A DNA stretch of 64,000 bases from Sordaria brevicollis (Eukaryota > Ascomycota > Sordariomycetes > Sordariales > Sordariaceae): assembly GCA_033439795.1 (NCBI GenBank), contig JAUTDP010000006.1:3464140-3528139 (forward strand), given 5' to 3'. The position numbers and the translations under genes are program-made. The notes beneath the pieces were generated by a model. The model ran no database searches. It worked only from the letters and a program-made list of their open reading frames with translations, and had not been told where the DNA came from. Positions 22,501 to 35,910 of the stretch are shown here, piece by piece. The first letter of the stretch is position 1. Every line of letters begins with the position of its first letter.

Positions 22501-25500
22501 AATTTTCTATAATATAAAAGCGGTAAATTTTTAATTCGTTGGCATTTATCTTATAAAATAGATTATAACCTAAATTTTTTAAATTGATACCCTTCTAAAA
22601 ACGAATTCGATAATTACTATTTTTTAATTCGGGTAGAGTATTTAACCGTCGTTTATTAAAAATATCTTTGTAACTATAATAACGAATTAGGATTCGTTTA
22701 AGAATCTATTCCCTCTCCTCCGGGTTTAAATTATTAAAATATTCTTAATCCCTTCGTTCTTTAATAAAACGGTCGATTTTATAAAAATTTATATCGCCCA
22801 AATATTCCTTCTTTATTATTTATATAAGGGCGACAGAACCAATAATAATTATATTGGGTATTCGTTCTTTATATTAGGTAGTACTTTTTTTCTATTTAAA
22901 ATACTTTTAATTATCCTTCTTTATTCTATTATTAAAATTTTCTCCTTATAATTATTTTTTAAAATATTTAAAATCCTCTTTAAAGTCTTTTCTTTATTCT
23001 TTTAAAATTTTAGATAAAGCCTTTTTTAATTCTTACGGTAGCGGAAGGAATTTATCCTATAGTATTTATTCTATAGATTTTTATATTCGTTTAGCGGAAT
23101 TAATATTTTTACCGTCGGTTTTCGTTCGTTAAATGATATTAATTACCGGTTGGTAATTTATTTTAATCGAAGTAATATCCTATAGGGTATTTTCGAATTT
23201 ACGGATTCGACGGTATATAATAATTCTATTACGTTGCCTTTTATCCTCCTTTTCTATTAATTATTCCCTACGAATAATATCTTTTTAATATTTTAAATCG
23301 ATAAATTAATTATCGAAGTCGTTAATATAAATATTTTTTATTTAATTAAAATCTATAAGCTAATTATCGTTAAATAATAACCTTCTCTTTAAATAATCGA
23401 TAGTAATATTATAATATTTAAATTATATACGCCCGATTATTATATTATAATAAATATCGGCGATAATTAATTATTTATTATGAATAATTCGGTTCTAAAT
23501 TATAATATTAATTTTGAGGGTAATTATAATCTTTTTATTATCGTCCCCTACGAAAGGGCCTCCTATATTAATAAAGTCGAAATCGTTTTTAATTTCGAGT
23601 TTAAAGAGTCGTTATAAACGGTCGGTTATTATTTAGTTAATTAGAATATAAATAGCGGTTCCCGAATTTATAATAATTTTTTTAATGATAATTGTAATTC
23701 TATTATTATTTATAAGGACGGATATAATAAAGGGATTTCTTCCCAAATAATTATATAAGAAATTTCTATTTATATTATTAAATACTTTTCCTTACCATTA
23801 TTATATAAACTTCTTTAAACGAAAATCTATTTTATTTAAAATAGTTAATTTTTTGAATTATCCTTCTCCTCGCCCTTATCCTCCTTTTTATCCTTAATAT
23901 TATAATGCGTATATATAAATTAAAGACGGGTATAGTAATTAATTATAGTAAGACGGTTATTCGATTTGGGTTTTTTAAGATAATTTTTAGTACGATATCC
24001 TTATTCCTTATAAGTAAAATATATTCCTCTACGGAATATATCGTCGATTTCCTCCTTAATTAAATTTTTATTATTATTATTAATATTAAAATTATTTCTA
24101 ATCGAAGAGGAGCTTCTTCCTTTACTAATATTATTATTATTATTATTATTTCCGCGACTACGATTATTCGAATTTAAGGAAAATAAAGTAATAATCCGTT
24201 TAATTACCTTCTATACGTAAATAATTTATTTAATAATCTTAATATATTTATCGAAATCGACTATATTTAAAATAGTATATAAAATTATATTAATTTAAAG
24301 ATCCGTAAATAAACGATAGTAAAAAATTTCTTTTTAATTGGATTAAAGGATTTAATATTTATTAATAAAATAAATAAATTTATTTTCAAAAATATAGAAA
24401 TTATTTTAGTATATATAAAGCTTTTCGAATTCTTTAATCGTTTAATGGGTAACGTTAAAATTATTATATTAATATTGAAAATAATTTAGTAAAATTTTTA
24501 AGGAGCGGATTTAATTCGGGTAAGTATTATATAAATATAATTAGAAATCCATAACGGTATATTTGGCTTAACGATTTTCGATATAGGTTTATTTAGCTTT
24601 ATTATTAGCGAAATAATTAAAATTAACTTTTAGTTTATTAATTATAATATAGTACTAAATTTTAAAATTAATAGTATTTTTATTCTTATCGGTATAAAAG
24701 ATAAAAGGGTCGGAAATTTTAGAAAGTTTTCTACTAATAATAATAATAGAAGCGTTATTAGGAATTACGCTTCGATATATCGAATTACGAATAATATTAC
24801 TAATAATTTAATTTAGGGTTTAGATTTCTTTATTTTTAATTATAATAGTAATTATTAAATCCTTTATTATTTTTTTATTAGGACTAATAGGTTTCGATTA
24901 ATTATTATTACCGTTATCGGAATTTAAATTAAAAATATCGAAATCGGGAATAATATTTTGAATTATAAAAATACGATATTTAATTCGGTTAATTTTATAA
25001 ACAACGGTATTAATTTTATTAAAGTAGTACTAAGTACTTTCGTTATTATTTTCGATAATAATTTAAAAACGAGCTTTCTTCTTTTACTTTTCGGGTTTAT
25101 AATATATACTTTTAAAATATTAAACCTAATCGTTAAAATTTATTATAATTTTATTAAATCGGTAGGTAATAATATAAAATTCCTTTAATTATTTTTTATA
25201 TATTATTATAGGGATAATATAAGCCTTTATTTTTTAAATATAATATTAAAATTCTTTTTAATTTCGGCGATAAAATCTTCGATTTTTATTAAATTTCCGT
25301 ATCTATTAAATTATTAATTTTCATATTAGAATAAAGGGATAAAAAGAAAATAAAGTCCTTTTTTATTAAAAGTATAATGGGTGGTAATAATTTTAATTTT
25401 ATTTTCTAGATTTTCGTTAATATATTCCTTCGTATTAAGGAAATATTAAATTTCGATTTCGGGGATTATGTAAGTATTATAATATTCGAAAGTAGCGGCG

Positions 25501-25817
25501 TTATAATTATTAATTTTTTTAATAGCGCCCTAGACTTCCTAGGCGGTCGAAACGCGATGGTTATTAATAAATTTGCAATTTAAATGGGTTTTCGCAATAG
25601 AAATTTCTTTTTGATTCAATTTAATTAATTCGAAATCGATTTCTTTACCGGTTTACGCTTTTAATTTAGCGGTTTCCTTTTAGTCGTATATTATTATTCG
25701 TTTAAGTATTTTAATTTATTATAAATAGGTTATAATTATATAATTATTTAGGTAATAGTATAGGGGATTATTATATTGCGCGTAATTAATCGTAATTTTC
25801 TTTTTTAGGTAGGATAT
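19541..25817 (-). pseudogene. Element B gag-pol relic
   Basis: Minus-strand reading. At about 24,021-23,978 there is a gag CCHC zinc knuckle in RIP form (YFTYKE, a stop, then GYRTKNY, equal to C-x2-C-x4-H-x4-C). The reverse transcriptase box is intact at about 22,125-22,088: HFCNVYIDDIFIYSD. RNase H and integrase are expected between about 21.9 and 19.8 kb, before the 3' LTR, but no motif there is certain. The gag start and leader are cut off by element C at 25,817/58,347. A 76-codon plus-strand frame at 24958-25188 is antisense and chance-like. Confidence 0.8.
25813..25817. repeat. Target duplication GATAT of element C, left
   Basis: GATAT here and AATAT at 58347-58351 differ by one G to A, the change RIP makes. 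Confidence 0.7.
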
Positions 25818-26099
25818 TATTACGGGCTGAGTGCACGTTAGGTATAGGTTAGGATATATATTAAAGTACGAAGGACAGGAAATAGGAAGTGTACGTGGAG
25901 GGCTAGATATATAGGCGCGAGCCTATACCCTAGCCCGTATACGCCTACGTAATATTATATATAATTATTAGTAACTAAATTTAGGCTATATCGTATTATA
26001 ATATATATATTATAATCGTAAATAATTACTAAGGAGCTAGGCACTTATAAGGGTAGTTAGTACGTATATTGGGTATAGTATAAGTCTAATCCTATAATA
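25818..26099 (-). repeat. Element C, 3' LTR
   Basis: It begins TATTACGGGCTGAGTGCACG and ends CCTATAATA. The left, outer part is little mutated (GGACAGGAAATAGGAAGTG); mutation increases inward. Confidence 0.85.
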
Positions 26100-28859
26100 T
26101 TATCCCCTTTTAAAAAAAGTTCGTAGAATTGAAAAATTTATATATACGTATAATTATATCCTAAAATCCTTTAGTAATTCGTTAAATATTTCTAAATATA
26201 ATACTAATTATATTTTAAATTATTTATTTATTAAAAATCGTATAATCTTTATTATGATTTTTATTAAACTTTCCTCTTCCTTTTTCTTTAATAATAATAT
26301 TTCCGTTTTCGAAATAACGAATTATTATATTAATTAGGTAGAACGGCGGCGCGGAGGTTCGTCGTAAGTAGCGGTAACGGGGTCTATTATTATAATATTT
26401 CGTTCTTCTTAGCGGAATTAATCGAAGAAGTTTTAAACGTAGGGTAATATAAGTTTATTAGGGTATTCGTAATAGAATTTTTAAAATTATATTTCGCAAT
26501 CGATAACGTTATTAACCTTTTCCTAAATTAATTCGTAATCGCCTTTTTATTTAATTAAATAATATTAATAGCGGTTCTTTTTTTATTATTCGACGTTTAT
26601 TAATTTATTTAAACCCTATTTTATATAATCCTTATATTTATTAATATAAATTATTATTCTTCCTTCAATAGTACGGACGTCGGAATTAATTATTTGGCCG
26701 GGAAGGCTTTAACCGAACCAATATTATAATATAGAAACGTAAAAAGTAAACGAATATTTTATATTATTGGAGAACTTTAATTTAATAATATAAGTATCGG
26801 ATTAGAAGATTATAAATAAACCTTTCTAATAAGAAGAGAATTTAATATATAAACGGCTATTAAAAAAGGTTAAAAATATCGAATAATATTATATCCCTAA
26901 ATTAATATTTTATTTAATCGATACGATGTTTATTAATATTCTCTTTATATTAGTTTTAAATTCGTTTTGTCTATTAAATCGTAAAATCTTGAACCTTTTT
27001 AAATCGGTCGGCGAATTCGTTAATTTTATGATACTCCTTTAGTTACGTAAATAATAATATAAAAAATAACGGGTTATAAAGTTCGGTATTTATATAAGGG
27101 TAATATTTATAATTAGCGAAGAAGGAGGATAATTTTATTAAAGAAAAAATAGCGTTATTTCCTACGAATTCGGCGAAGGGGAATTATTTAACCTAATCTA
27201 TTTAGGACTAATTAACGTATAAATAGAAATATTATTCTATTTTAATATTAATATATTCTATTTAAATATTAATTTATAAATAGGAAGCGGAAGTAAATTT
27301 ACGCGTTATTTCTAATTATTAATAAAACGATAATTAAAAATAAAATACGAATTACGTATTATGGTTAGAAAGGATAGAATTTAAAAGTTTATAAAAGTAA
27401 TAAACCCTATTAATAAACTGTTTTATTAACTTTTCAACGGATAGTATAATTATTAAAATAAAATATTATATTTTAATTAATTAATTTATAATAACGTAAA
27501 TATATTTAAATTCTTAATTAGAATATATATTATTTAATAATAAGGTAATATAATCGACCGAAATTATAATCTACGGCGTTATAATAACCGGGATAATTTT
27601 AAAAATAATAATATATCTTTATTTAAAAAATTTCGTTTTTATATATAGGAAATATATTTTATAAAAAATGTATATATTATTAATTATCCCCTCTTAATAA
27701 AATTCGCGGGATAATAATTCGTATATAACGTTATGTTTAAGGTAATTTATATTAGGCGAATTATATTAGTAATTAATTAATTAGAATTAAAATTCTTTAT
27801 TATAAGGGTTAATAATAATACGGCTTCGTTATTTCGTTATACCGTTAAATATAATCTAATATTCGTTAAAAGCTTTATATAGGATTTTATAAATAGAGAC
27901 TAATTAATTACGGCCGTTTAAATTATTTAAAGCGGATATAACTTCTTAAAGGAATATAGAATTTTCGTAATTATTTAAAATAATATCGTTAATAAATTTA
28001 TTTTTATAATCGTTTATAAGGGATAAAGAAAAATATATTATAGGGTTATTAAAATATCCGTTTACGAATTATAAAAATTATAATAATATATATTAGCGGG
28101 CGGTTAGGCGTTTATCTTCGGCTTTAGTAAAGATATTGTTAAATTTGTAATTAAATACGTTTAAACGTAAATTTTTAGAATTAAGGGTATATTAAATTTA
28201 GAAATTAAAGTGAAAGAAAAATTAGAATTATTATATATAACGTTATATTAATTATTTATTAGTCGTAAATATTTTTAGGTTTTTATAATCTATAAAAATA
28301 TTAAAAAATTATTATACGCTTTCGAATTTTAATTACTATTCTTTTAATATTTTAATAATAATTAAGAGCTTTTTATTATAAATATTATAATTATATTCTT
28401 AAATAGAATATTTCGTAAAAAAATAGGCAATAGGGTATAATATATTATTATCTTTATATTATAAAAGTATATTACTTATTACCTAATTCGAAGCGTTAAT
28501 GTCGATAATAATTTTTTTAATTTAATTATAAATTTTTAAAATTAATTTAATAGTGAAGGCCTTTTTTAGAACTTTAAATACGGATTAATAACGGTCGGAT
28601 TAGGATTATAATATATTTTTCTTTATTAATTCGTATAAAAGTAAAATTATTATTGAAAAATTTTTTATAAATTATTAATAAAAGTTCGGGAAGCTTAGGA
28701 ATTATTATAAAGACTTTTTAAATTATAATAATACTTATTCGAAAATAGTTTTAATTTTATTTAAATTTATTTCGATACTTCCCGGTATTATAATAAAGCT
28801 AAAATATTTCGTACATTTTATATTAAATTCGTATTTATTAATATTAATATTAAAACCTA
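26100..28859 (-). pseudogene. Element C, end of RT, RNase H and integrase relic
   Basis: The minus-strand reading enters at 28,859 with GFNININ, then KYEFNIKCTKYFSFII, the end of a gypsy reverse transcriptase. RNase H follows at about 28,510-28,290 with IDINASNQVISNILLQY and YPIAYFFTKYS, matching the D-A-S and Y-F-S-K motifs of gypsy RNase H. Integrase should fill about 28.2-26.2 kb, where composition is coding-like but stops are many. The first kilobase next to the LTR also matches DNA beside the third C-family LTR at 62.6-63.7 kb. Confidence 0.75.
28858..28859. repeat. TA target duplication of element F, left
   Basis: TA here and TA at 53959-53960 flank F; keeping one copy restores the C reading frame. 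Confidence 0.65.
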
Positions 28860-29200
28860 CTATAGCGGGAAAATGAGCCTGGTGTTTAGAGTAGATACCC
28901 CCATCTATAGCAAATTAAACCGTCTAAGCCAGATTAGAAATCTATACCAGATATATTTATTTGGGCTAGACGCCCGAGGGCGTGCTCTCATTGGTCAAAT
29001 TTTCATATCTGGGAAATATACTAAAGCGACCGCTAAAGGTCTAATTTTTAGCAATATCTTACAACGCGGTCTTATCGGGCGTACGGGCCAATTTCTAAAG
29101 CCCCTAAATATTAACGCTAATATTAATATTATAGCGACTATTTATAGCGGCTATATTAAAACGTATAAATTAAGCGCTATAATTTAGCGTACGTATATTA
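28860..29200. repeat. Low-RIP patch, imperfect fold-back at the left end of F
   Basis: This stretch keeps CA and TG dinucleotides, unlike its surroundings. It folds back on itself around about 28,978: CCAGATAT pairs with ATATCTGG, and ACGCCC with GGGCGT at the centre. Looser similarity extends outward to about 28,870 and 29,100. A 104-codon plus-strand frame (28873-29187, beginning MSLVFRVDTPIY) crosses it but matches nothing I know. It may be a short subterminal structure of F or a separate small insertion; short copies can escape RIP. Seen: composition and arms. Inferred: identity. Confidence 0.4.
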
Positions 29201-29281
29201 TAGGATAATAGTAATTAAATTGGCTATATTCACGTAATTAAACTATATACCTATACAATTAAAATTATTATAACTTATATT

Positions 29282-29352
29282 ATACGCAATATTATAATAT
29301 TATAATATTATAATATTATAATATTATAATATCATAATATTACAATATTCGA
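29282..29352. repeat. 8-bp tandem repeat, AATATTAT, about 8 to 9 copies
   Basis: AATATTAT repeats head to tail from about 29,282 and degenerates at the right (AATATCAT, AATATTAC, AATATTCG). A following (AAT)n tract lies at about 29,368-29,396. Confidence 0.8.
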
Positions 29353-29399
29353 CTTTAATACTTTAATAAAAGAATAATAATAATAATAATAATAATAAC

Positions 29400-31850
29400 G
29401 AGAAATATATAAATATATATATTATAAAGTAGGGATATTTAGATAATCCGTTTTTTTTTATTCGTATTATATTTATACGAGGGAAAGGGTTATTATATAT
29501 CCTTATAAATTTTAATTAATAAGTATAATAATAATAAATAATAATCGAAATAATAAAACTATATTAAAAATAATTAATATAATAGAAAGTAACTTATTCG
29601 TCGAAATAATCTATAGGATTAATTAATAATAATAAAGCCGGACTAGAAATATCTAATATAGTAGAGGGTGATTTATTCGTCGAAATAATTTATAGGATTA
29701 ATTAATTCGTCGGTAAGTAAATCTTTAAAATTATTATAATAATAATTATCGAAGGGGATACTATTACGACCCTTCTTTCTACTTCGCCTAACGGTTTAAC
29801 GGCCGCTTCTAATATAATTAGTAGGTATATTATTAATAGGCGGATTATTAATTATTAGAGTACTAATTAAAATACCTTTATTAAAAATAACGGTAACGGT
29901 AATTCGTATTTAAAAACGTATATTAATATAATTAGGATTTAGGGTAATTAATATTTATTATTTAAATATATTTTTAATATTATAAATAGAATTAATATAT
30001 TATAGCCCTAATAAAATAAATATTAGAATATTAATAAATTAATTTACGCTACGTACTTTTAATATTATAATATCCTTAATAAAAGATAATTACTTTCTAA
30101 ATTTCTTATTTATATTTAATAATTAGAAGGTAGCGTTTAAAAAGGGGGGAAGGGGTAAAGGTAAAAGTAATTTTTTAAATGGATTAAACGGACGGTATTT
30201 AAATTATTTTATTAGTAAAATCTTCTCTAATATATTAAGAGAAATTTACAATATAAGTAATTTTAAATTAGAAATTAGCGGTATAGAAAATAGTAGTAAT
30301 TAAATAGGAGATTAGGGTAGTGGCACTATAAGAATTGGAAATTTAAGCGGCGGTATTATAAGAGTTAATAATAATATTTACGATAGAGACCGAGGAGGCG
30401 GTACTATAGGAAATTAGGGAGGAGGTAGCGCCGATTATATAAGAATTGGAGATAATATTTGCGATAGAAACCGAGGAGGCGGTATTATAGGAATTAATAA
30501 TAATACTTATAATAGAAATTAAAGAGGCGGTATTATAAGAAACCGGGGAGGAGGTAGCGCCGATTATATAAGAATTGGAGATAATATTTATAACGGAGAA
30601 TTTATATACTATTTCGCCGCTTCCTTAATTTTTAATTCGTTAATTTATCGAACTTTAAATATATAATATATAATCGTTAAACGTTTAACCTTCTTTTCTT
30701 ATAATTTATTATTCTATTTTTCGAGGTTACGCTTTTTATTATTAATATCGACGTAATAAAGTAAAATAAATCTATTTTCTTTAAACTCTTTAACGTAGGA
30801 TATAAAAAAGTTTTTAAATTTATTTCGAAGTGTTTCAAGGGGTAATAAAACTTCTTTATTAATAAAATAGCGTATATAATTAATAATATTATTACTTCGT
30901 TTAACCTAATTAATATTGTAGTTATTATATTAATTATCGATATATACTTTAATTATTTTACGAATATTATTATCGAAGAAATTTCGTATTCGTTTATATT
31001 TATATTCGGCCGTACGCTTCTTTTCCTTTTATTCCTTCGTTTTTAATAATAGGGTTCGTTTATTTTTAGGGTTTAGAAAGACGGGTGCGAATAGGATATT
31101 AATAAGAGGATTATTTACGTTACCCCTTTTAACGTATTATAAATATTCAATTAGGGTATATATTCTAATTAGGAAAGCGTATTTAAAATTATTATTGTAA
31201 TTATAAATTTATTAAATAATTTTATCCCTCTCCACTTTTTTAAACGGGTTATTCTCGTAGTATACGAAAATAATATAATATTCGTCGTTAATCTTTTTAT
31301 ATATACTATTTTCTTCTAAATTATTTAATATATTAATATTAAAAATAAGAGAAGAAGGTAATTTTTCTTCTTTAATAATAAATAATTTTATAATAGAAAA
31401 AATTGAATATATATAAATAAGTTCTAATATAAATAGTTCGGTAATAAGTAGTTTAACGTTACGTTATATTCGTTAACCCTTTTTTAGGAAATAAAATATA
31501 ATTCCTTCTTTAAATTATTTAAATCGGGTTTTAATATTATATTAGCCTAATAATTTAAATAATTAATTAAAAAATATATTTTCGAAATTATCTAAAATAT
31601 TTAATAATTAAGTACGGAACGCCTTTATATTATTATTTATAATATATTTTTCTTATATATTTTGATCGGCGGGTATTATAATAATAGGAGGCTTAATAGT
31701 AAAAGGTTCGGTAATAATAGGTATTAAAATAATAAGAAATTTAATAGTAAGTATCGGCTTTAAATTAAAATTAAATAGGGGTATAAGAATAATTTTCTTT
31801 TCTTTAACGATTATAGAAATAATTTTTAATTTCGGTATTTATATCGTAAT
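29400..31850. other. Element F interior, no recognised gene
   Basis: AT-rich, RIP-mutated sequence with coding-like composition on both strands. It contains the 129-bp tandem repeats listed separately. Plus-strand readings after about 30,600 are long and hydrophobic with few stops, but antisense of RIP-mutated coding DNA gives the same appearance, so strand and product are undecided. Confidence 0.35.
30300..30605. repeat. 129-bp tandem repeat, about 2.4 copies
   Basis: GGAGGTAGCGCCGATTATAT occurs at 30,421 and again at 30,550, a period of 129 bases, and a partial earlier copy starts near 30,300. As 129 is a multiple of three, a coding frame would repeat in 43-residue units; the plus frame gives Gly-rich repeats such as GGGSADYIRIGDNI. 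Patches of G and C survive RIP here. Confidence 0.65.
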
Positions 31851-31899
31851 ATATAATTGGGGAATTAATATTTCGATTAATCGTATAAATAGTTTAATT

Positions 31900-33645
31900 A
31901 TATAAAGGTTTTTAATAAACTCTTCTATATAATATTTTAATTTTAAGAAGAAGTGATTAAAATCCTACGTATAATCGAGGTATATATTATAATAATTAAA
32001 TAAAAAATTCTTTTATATAATTATTTCGGGGTATTAATCGATTTATTATTTAATTTAATTATTTACTTCTTATATTTATTTTTATATAATTATAAACTTA
32101 TTATAAAATTTCTTTAATAATTTTAATCGTTATTATTTAACGGATTTACTTTATTCTTCGTTAATATTATTATTTTATTCGTTATTTATATTATTATTTT
32201 ATAAAACGAATAAATCGTTTAATAGTAATTTAATTGCTAAAAATTTAAAAGGGTTAACGACGTTAATGCTTATAATATCTTTATCCGACGTATTGAAATT
32301 ATTTTTTATACCGAAATTGTTATTAAAAGAAATTTTTATATTAATAATCGATTGTAATCGATTGCCGGCGGGCCGAATAAATATATTTAATAAATTATTA
32401 AACGAAATAAAGGATATTTTAGGTAATAAGGTATAAAACGTACTGTATTATTCTTAAAATATAATAAAATTAAATTAAATTTTAATTGCAAGTATTAATA
32501 TAAGTATATTCTCCTTCTAATTGAATATAATTAATTCGACCTTGCGAAAATTTAAATAAATGGAAAGGTTTATAAATATTTCGGATATTATTTTACGAGG
32601 ATTTTTTAATTTTAATTACTTTAATAATTTATAAACGAATTTAATATATCCTTTACCCTTTTTAATTATATTTTTACGTTCGAATATATATATTTAAGTA
32701 ATTTCTCGAAGTATTTCGATATATACCTTTTAAAGAAAGAAGTATCGAAGGGATATTTTATCCGAAAAGTTAATTTTTTAATCGAAATAAAATATAATAA
32801 AGGAATATAAATATAAGAATAAAAATTTATCGAATTTTACGTATATTTATCGTTTAATATATTCGATATCGATTTTATTAAAATAATTTTCTTTATTAAA
32901 ATTGGCGTAATTTTTATAGAATTTAAAATCGGTCTTAAAATCTTTAATTTAATTAATAATTATTTTATAAAATCGGTTTTATAGTATTTTTTATTTATAT
33001 ATACCGAATTATTTATTTATATAAATATAAAGATTTAAGAATATTTCGCTTAGGGTCGATAGGTCGGGGAAGAATTTATATATAATATTAGCGGATAACG
33101 TATTCGAATAAAATACGAAGAATATTTTATAATTATACGGATCGATTTTATTTTTAATTTTATTGAATATTTCTTTCGATAAAAAGGTTAGGTTGGGTTT
33201 CTATTTAATATTTATTAAACGAAAGTCGATATAAATAATCTTTAGGAAATTCGATCGTTTTATTTTACGGAACGTATTGGGGTAAAATTCTTAAAATTTA
33301 TTATATATTATATATATTAATAAAGTACTTTATAATATAATTATTTGGGTTGTAACTTATTTAATAGTATACTTTTCTTTATTATTATATAAGATTAAAT
33401 TTATTGTAGTAGGTTTACGCCGGGTAGTTTCGATTAGAATACGGGGTAGTAATTATTTATATTGTTTTTACGCCCTATTAATCGAGCGAAATGCGCTAGT
33501 ATTTATAGTAGTACTTGTGGTAATATTTGTAGTAGTATTTATAGTAGTAGTTGGGGGAGTATTTAAGATTGCGGGTAATTATATAGGAATATTAGTCGGC
33601 GGTTATATAGAAGTTGGAGATTAATTTTATTATAACGTATCGAGG
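31900..33645 (-). pseudogene. Unidentified coding-like tract in F, minus strand
   Basis: Read on the minus strand from about 33,640 there is a Thr/Asn-rich repeat section (triplets of ACT, about 33,490-33,560), then a charged tract including YIKFVYKLLK and LKNPRKIISEIFINLS near 32.5-32.7 kb. Stops are of the RIP kind. No known domain recognised; possibly one arm of a divergent gene pair with the plus-strand tract from 34.56 kb. Confidence 0.25.
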
Positions 33646-33884
33646 ACGTTATTTTTATATATTTTTATTGTAACGTTTTAGTATTTACGTTTATTAACCG
33701 CGTTACTTTTAATACGCAACGGAGGCGGTAAAATACCTTTATCGTCGTTGGCTATATTGGGCAACGTTATATATAGTTTGTAATATAGTTATTAGTAATA
33801 GGTTTAGAAATAGAGGGTTAAATAGGTTTTAAAATTTTGCGGGTCGATAAAAAAATCCTTTCTATATATAATCGGTATATTAAT

Positions 33885-33990
33885 ATTAGTAAATATATTT
33901 TAGTAAATATATTTTATAAAATATATTTTAGTAAATAGGTATTTTAATAAATAAATACTTTAGTAAATAAATATTTTAGTAAATAAATAT
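33885..33990. repeat. Short tandem repeats of TTTAGTAAATA
   Basis: Variants of a 15 to 18-base unit, TTTAGTAAATAAATA, follow each other about six times. Lies in the non-coding middle of F between the two coding-like tracts. Confidence 0.6.
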
Positions 33991-34559
33991 TATTTCGATT
34001 TAATACGTTGCGTTTCCTTATATAAATCGCAATTTAAAACCCTCTTTCGATTAATATTTATTAAATCCGAGAAAGGTTTAATTACTCTTTAGGATTAAAT
34101 ATAATATTGCGTTAATTGTATAGCCTAATGAAAGGAAATAAGGAGATCTCCTAAAACGTAAACCTCGTTTACTAAATAGGAAGTATTATTATAATTTAAA
34201 TTTAAAGGATTAATTATAATATAATAATTAAAATTATAATTAATATATTAATAAATAATAATACGAATAAAATATTATTATAACCGACCCTATATTATTT
34301 CCTTTAATATATAACGATAATAATATCGATATCGATATTATAATCGAATAACCGGTTGGAAAATTAATTAAAGAAGAAAATATAATAGAAATAGAGGGTA
34401 TTACATAAATCGGCGGTTCGAATATACCGCCGTCGTTAGTAAGCGATTAAGGATAAGAAACGGAATTGGAATCTAATAATAATAATAATAATAATTAATT
34501 AAAAATTAAATTTTAACCCTTATAAATAGAAAATAATATATTAATTATTATTTTCCTTT

Positions 34560-35910
34560 AAATTTCGTCGACGCCGATAAATTACGAATTAATAATTTCG
34601 AAGACGTTATAACCTATATAATCGAAGCCGGCCTCCCGTTTAATAAAGTATTAAGTGCCGACGGTTATATAGATTATATTATTATTGTAATAAAATCCGA
34701 ATTATTCGATAATATTAATATATTAATATTAAATAAGGAAGGTCCTACGCGCCTATATGAGAATGCGGATAATACGTCGATTTTCGTATTAATTTAATAA
34801 AATAAGGCGATTTAAATAATAGATTTCGAAATAGTATTAATAACGTTCGTAGATTTAATTAGTTTTAGCCGGAGAAATTGGGATATTTTACGAAAGACTT
34901 TATTTCTATTGTATAATAAATTTAATAATATTTTTAAAGATATTAAACGATTATTAATATAGAAATCGACCCTTTTTAATCGAATGCGGAAATAAATATT
35001 AATAATATATATATAAGAAGCCGATATACTATTAAACGTTATTAAATTACTAATTATACTAATTAATATTAAAAAGAGCGAGCGTTAAAAATTCGAAATA
35101 GTTTATATATAAGAGGATTTAAAGAAGGTAATAAATATAATAAAAAGGATAAAATCTTTTATTAAAAAATATAGGAATACCGCCGACGAATTCTATATAT
35201 TAAAATTCGCCGCAAATTATATAAAAGCGAGGTTGGATAAAATAAAGGTTTATTCGATAATAAAATTCGTTCGGTTAAGTATAATAAAAGAAGATTTAAA
35301 AAATATAGGTTTTTTACCGTTTATTATAATATTATTAATATTTTTTAATTTAATTATATTATTTAAGAATATCGCGGCTTTTAATTTTAATAAATAGGCT
35401 TATTTTGGCTTAGATTATTTCGTCGATAACCCTTACGAGTTTTTTAAATTTAATTATTAATTAACGTCGGTCCGTATTATTTTTAAATAATATATATATA
35501 TTATTTTAAACAATAATATAAAGGGACCTATTATTTTCCTATACGATTAGGTTTATCATTATTATATTAAAATACCCGACCGTTATTTATTAATATATAA
35601 TAAAATATTAAACGAGCTTATTTACGCTAAAATTTATATTAATTGTATATATAGTATTAATTTTAACCGTCGGAGAGAAATATATATATTAAATCCAGGA
35701 TAATTTTATTTACAGGTTTAGGAGGCTTACCGCCGCGGAGCTTTTACGTTGGAGGGTATTACGTTTATATTTATATAAGAAGTTAGGGAGTTAATTTTAA
35801 CCGATAAATTTACTTTTATACCCGAAACGAAGGTATATATATATATATTAGTATTAATATATATACTAATTACTTTTTTTATAAAGATTATCGAAACCCT
35901 ACGTTTATAT
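34560..35910 (+). pseudogene. Unidentified coding-like tract in F, plus strand
   Basis: A long plus-strand frame broken only by RIP-type stops. Recognisable composition includes LRINNFEDVIAYIIEAGLPF (about 34,575-34,640), YLKFAANYIKARLDKIKV-like charged helices near 35.2 kb, and IPDRYLLIYNKILNELIY then FNRRREIYILNPG at 35,570-35,700. It reads like a globular protein of about 450 residues. I do not recognise it and find no transposase or recombinase signature. If F is autonomous, this is one candidate for its mobility or cargo gene. Confidence 0.35.

Noticed and set aside
10549..25188. Short frames at 10549-10752 and 24958-25188
   Set aside because: Antisense to gypsy relics, AT-driven composition, no leader; chance survivors.
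28873..29187. A real 104-residue protein gene
   Set aside because: No homology recognised, no regulatory context, and the frame may be open simply because this patch escaped RIP; kept only as part of a repeat patch.
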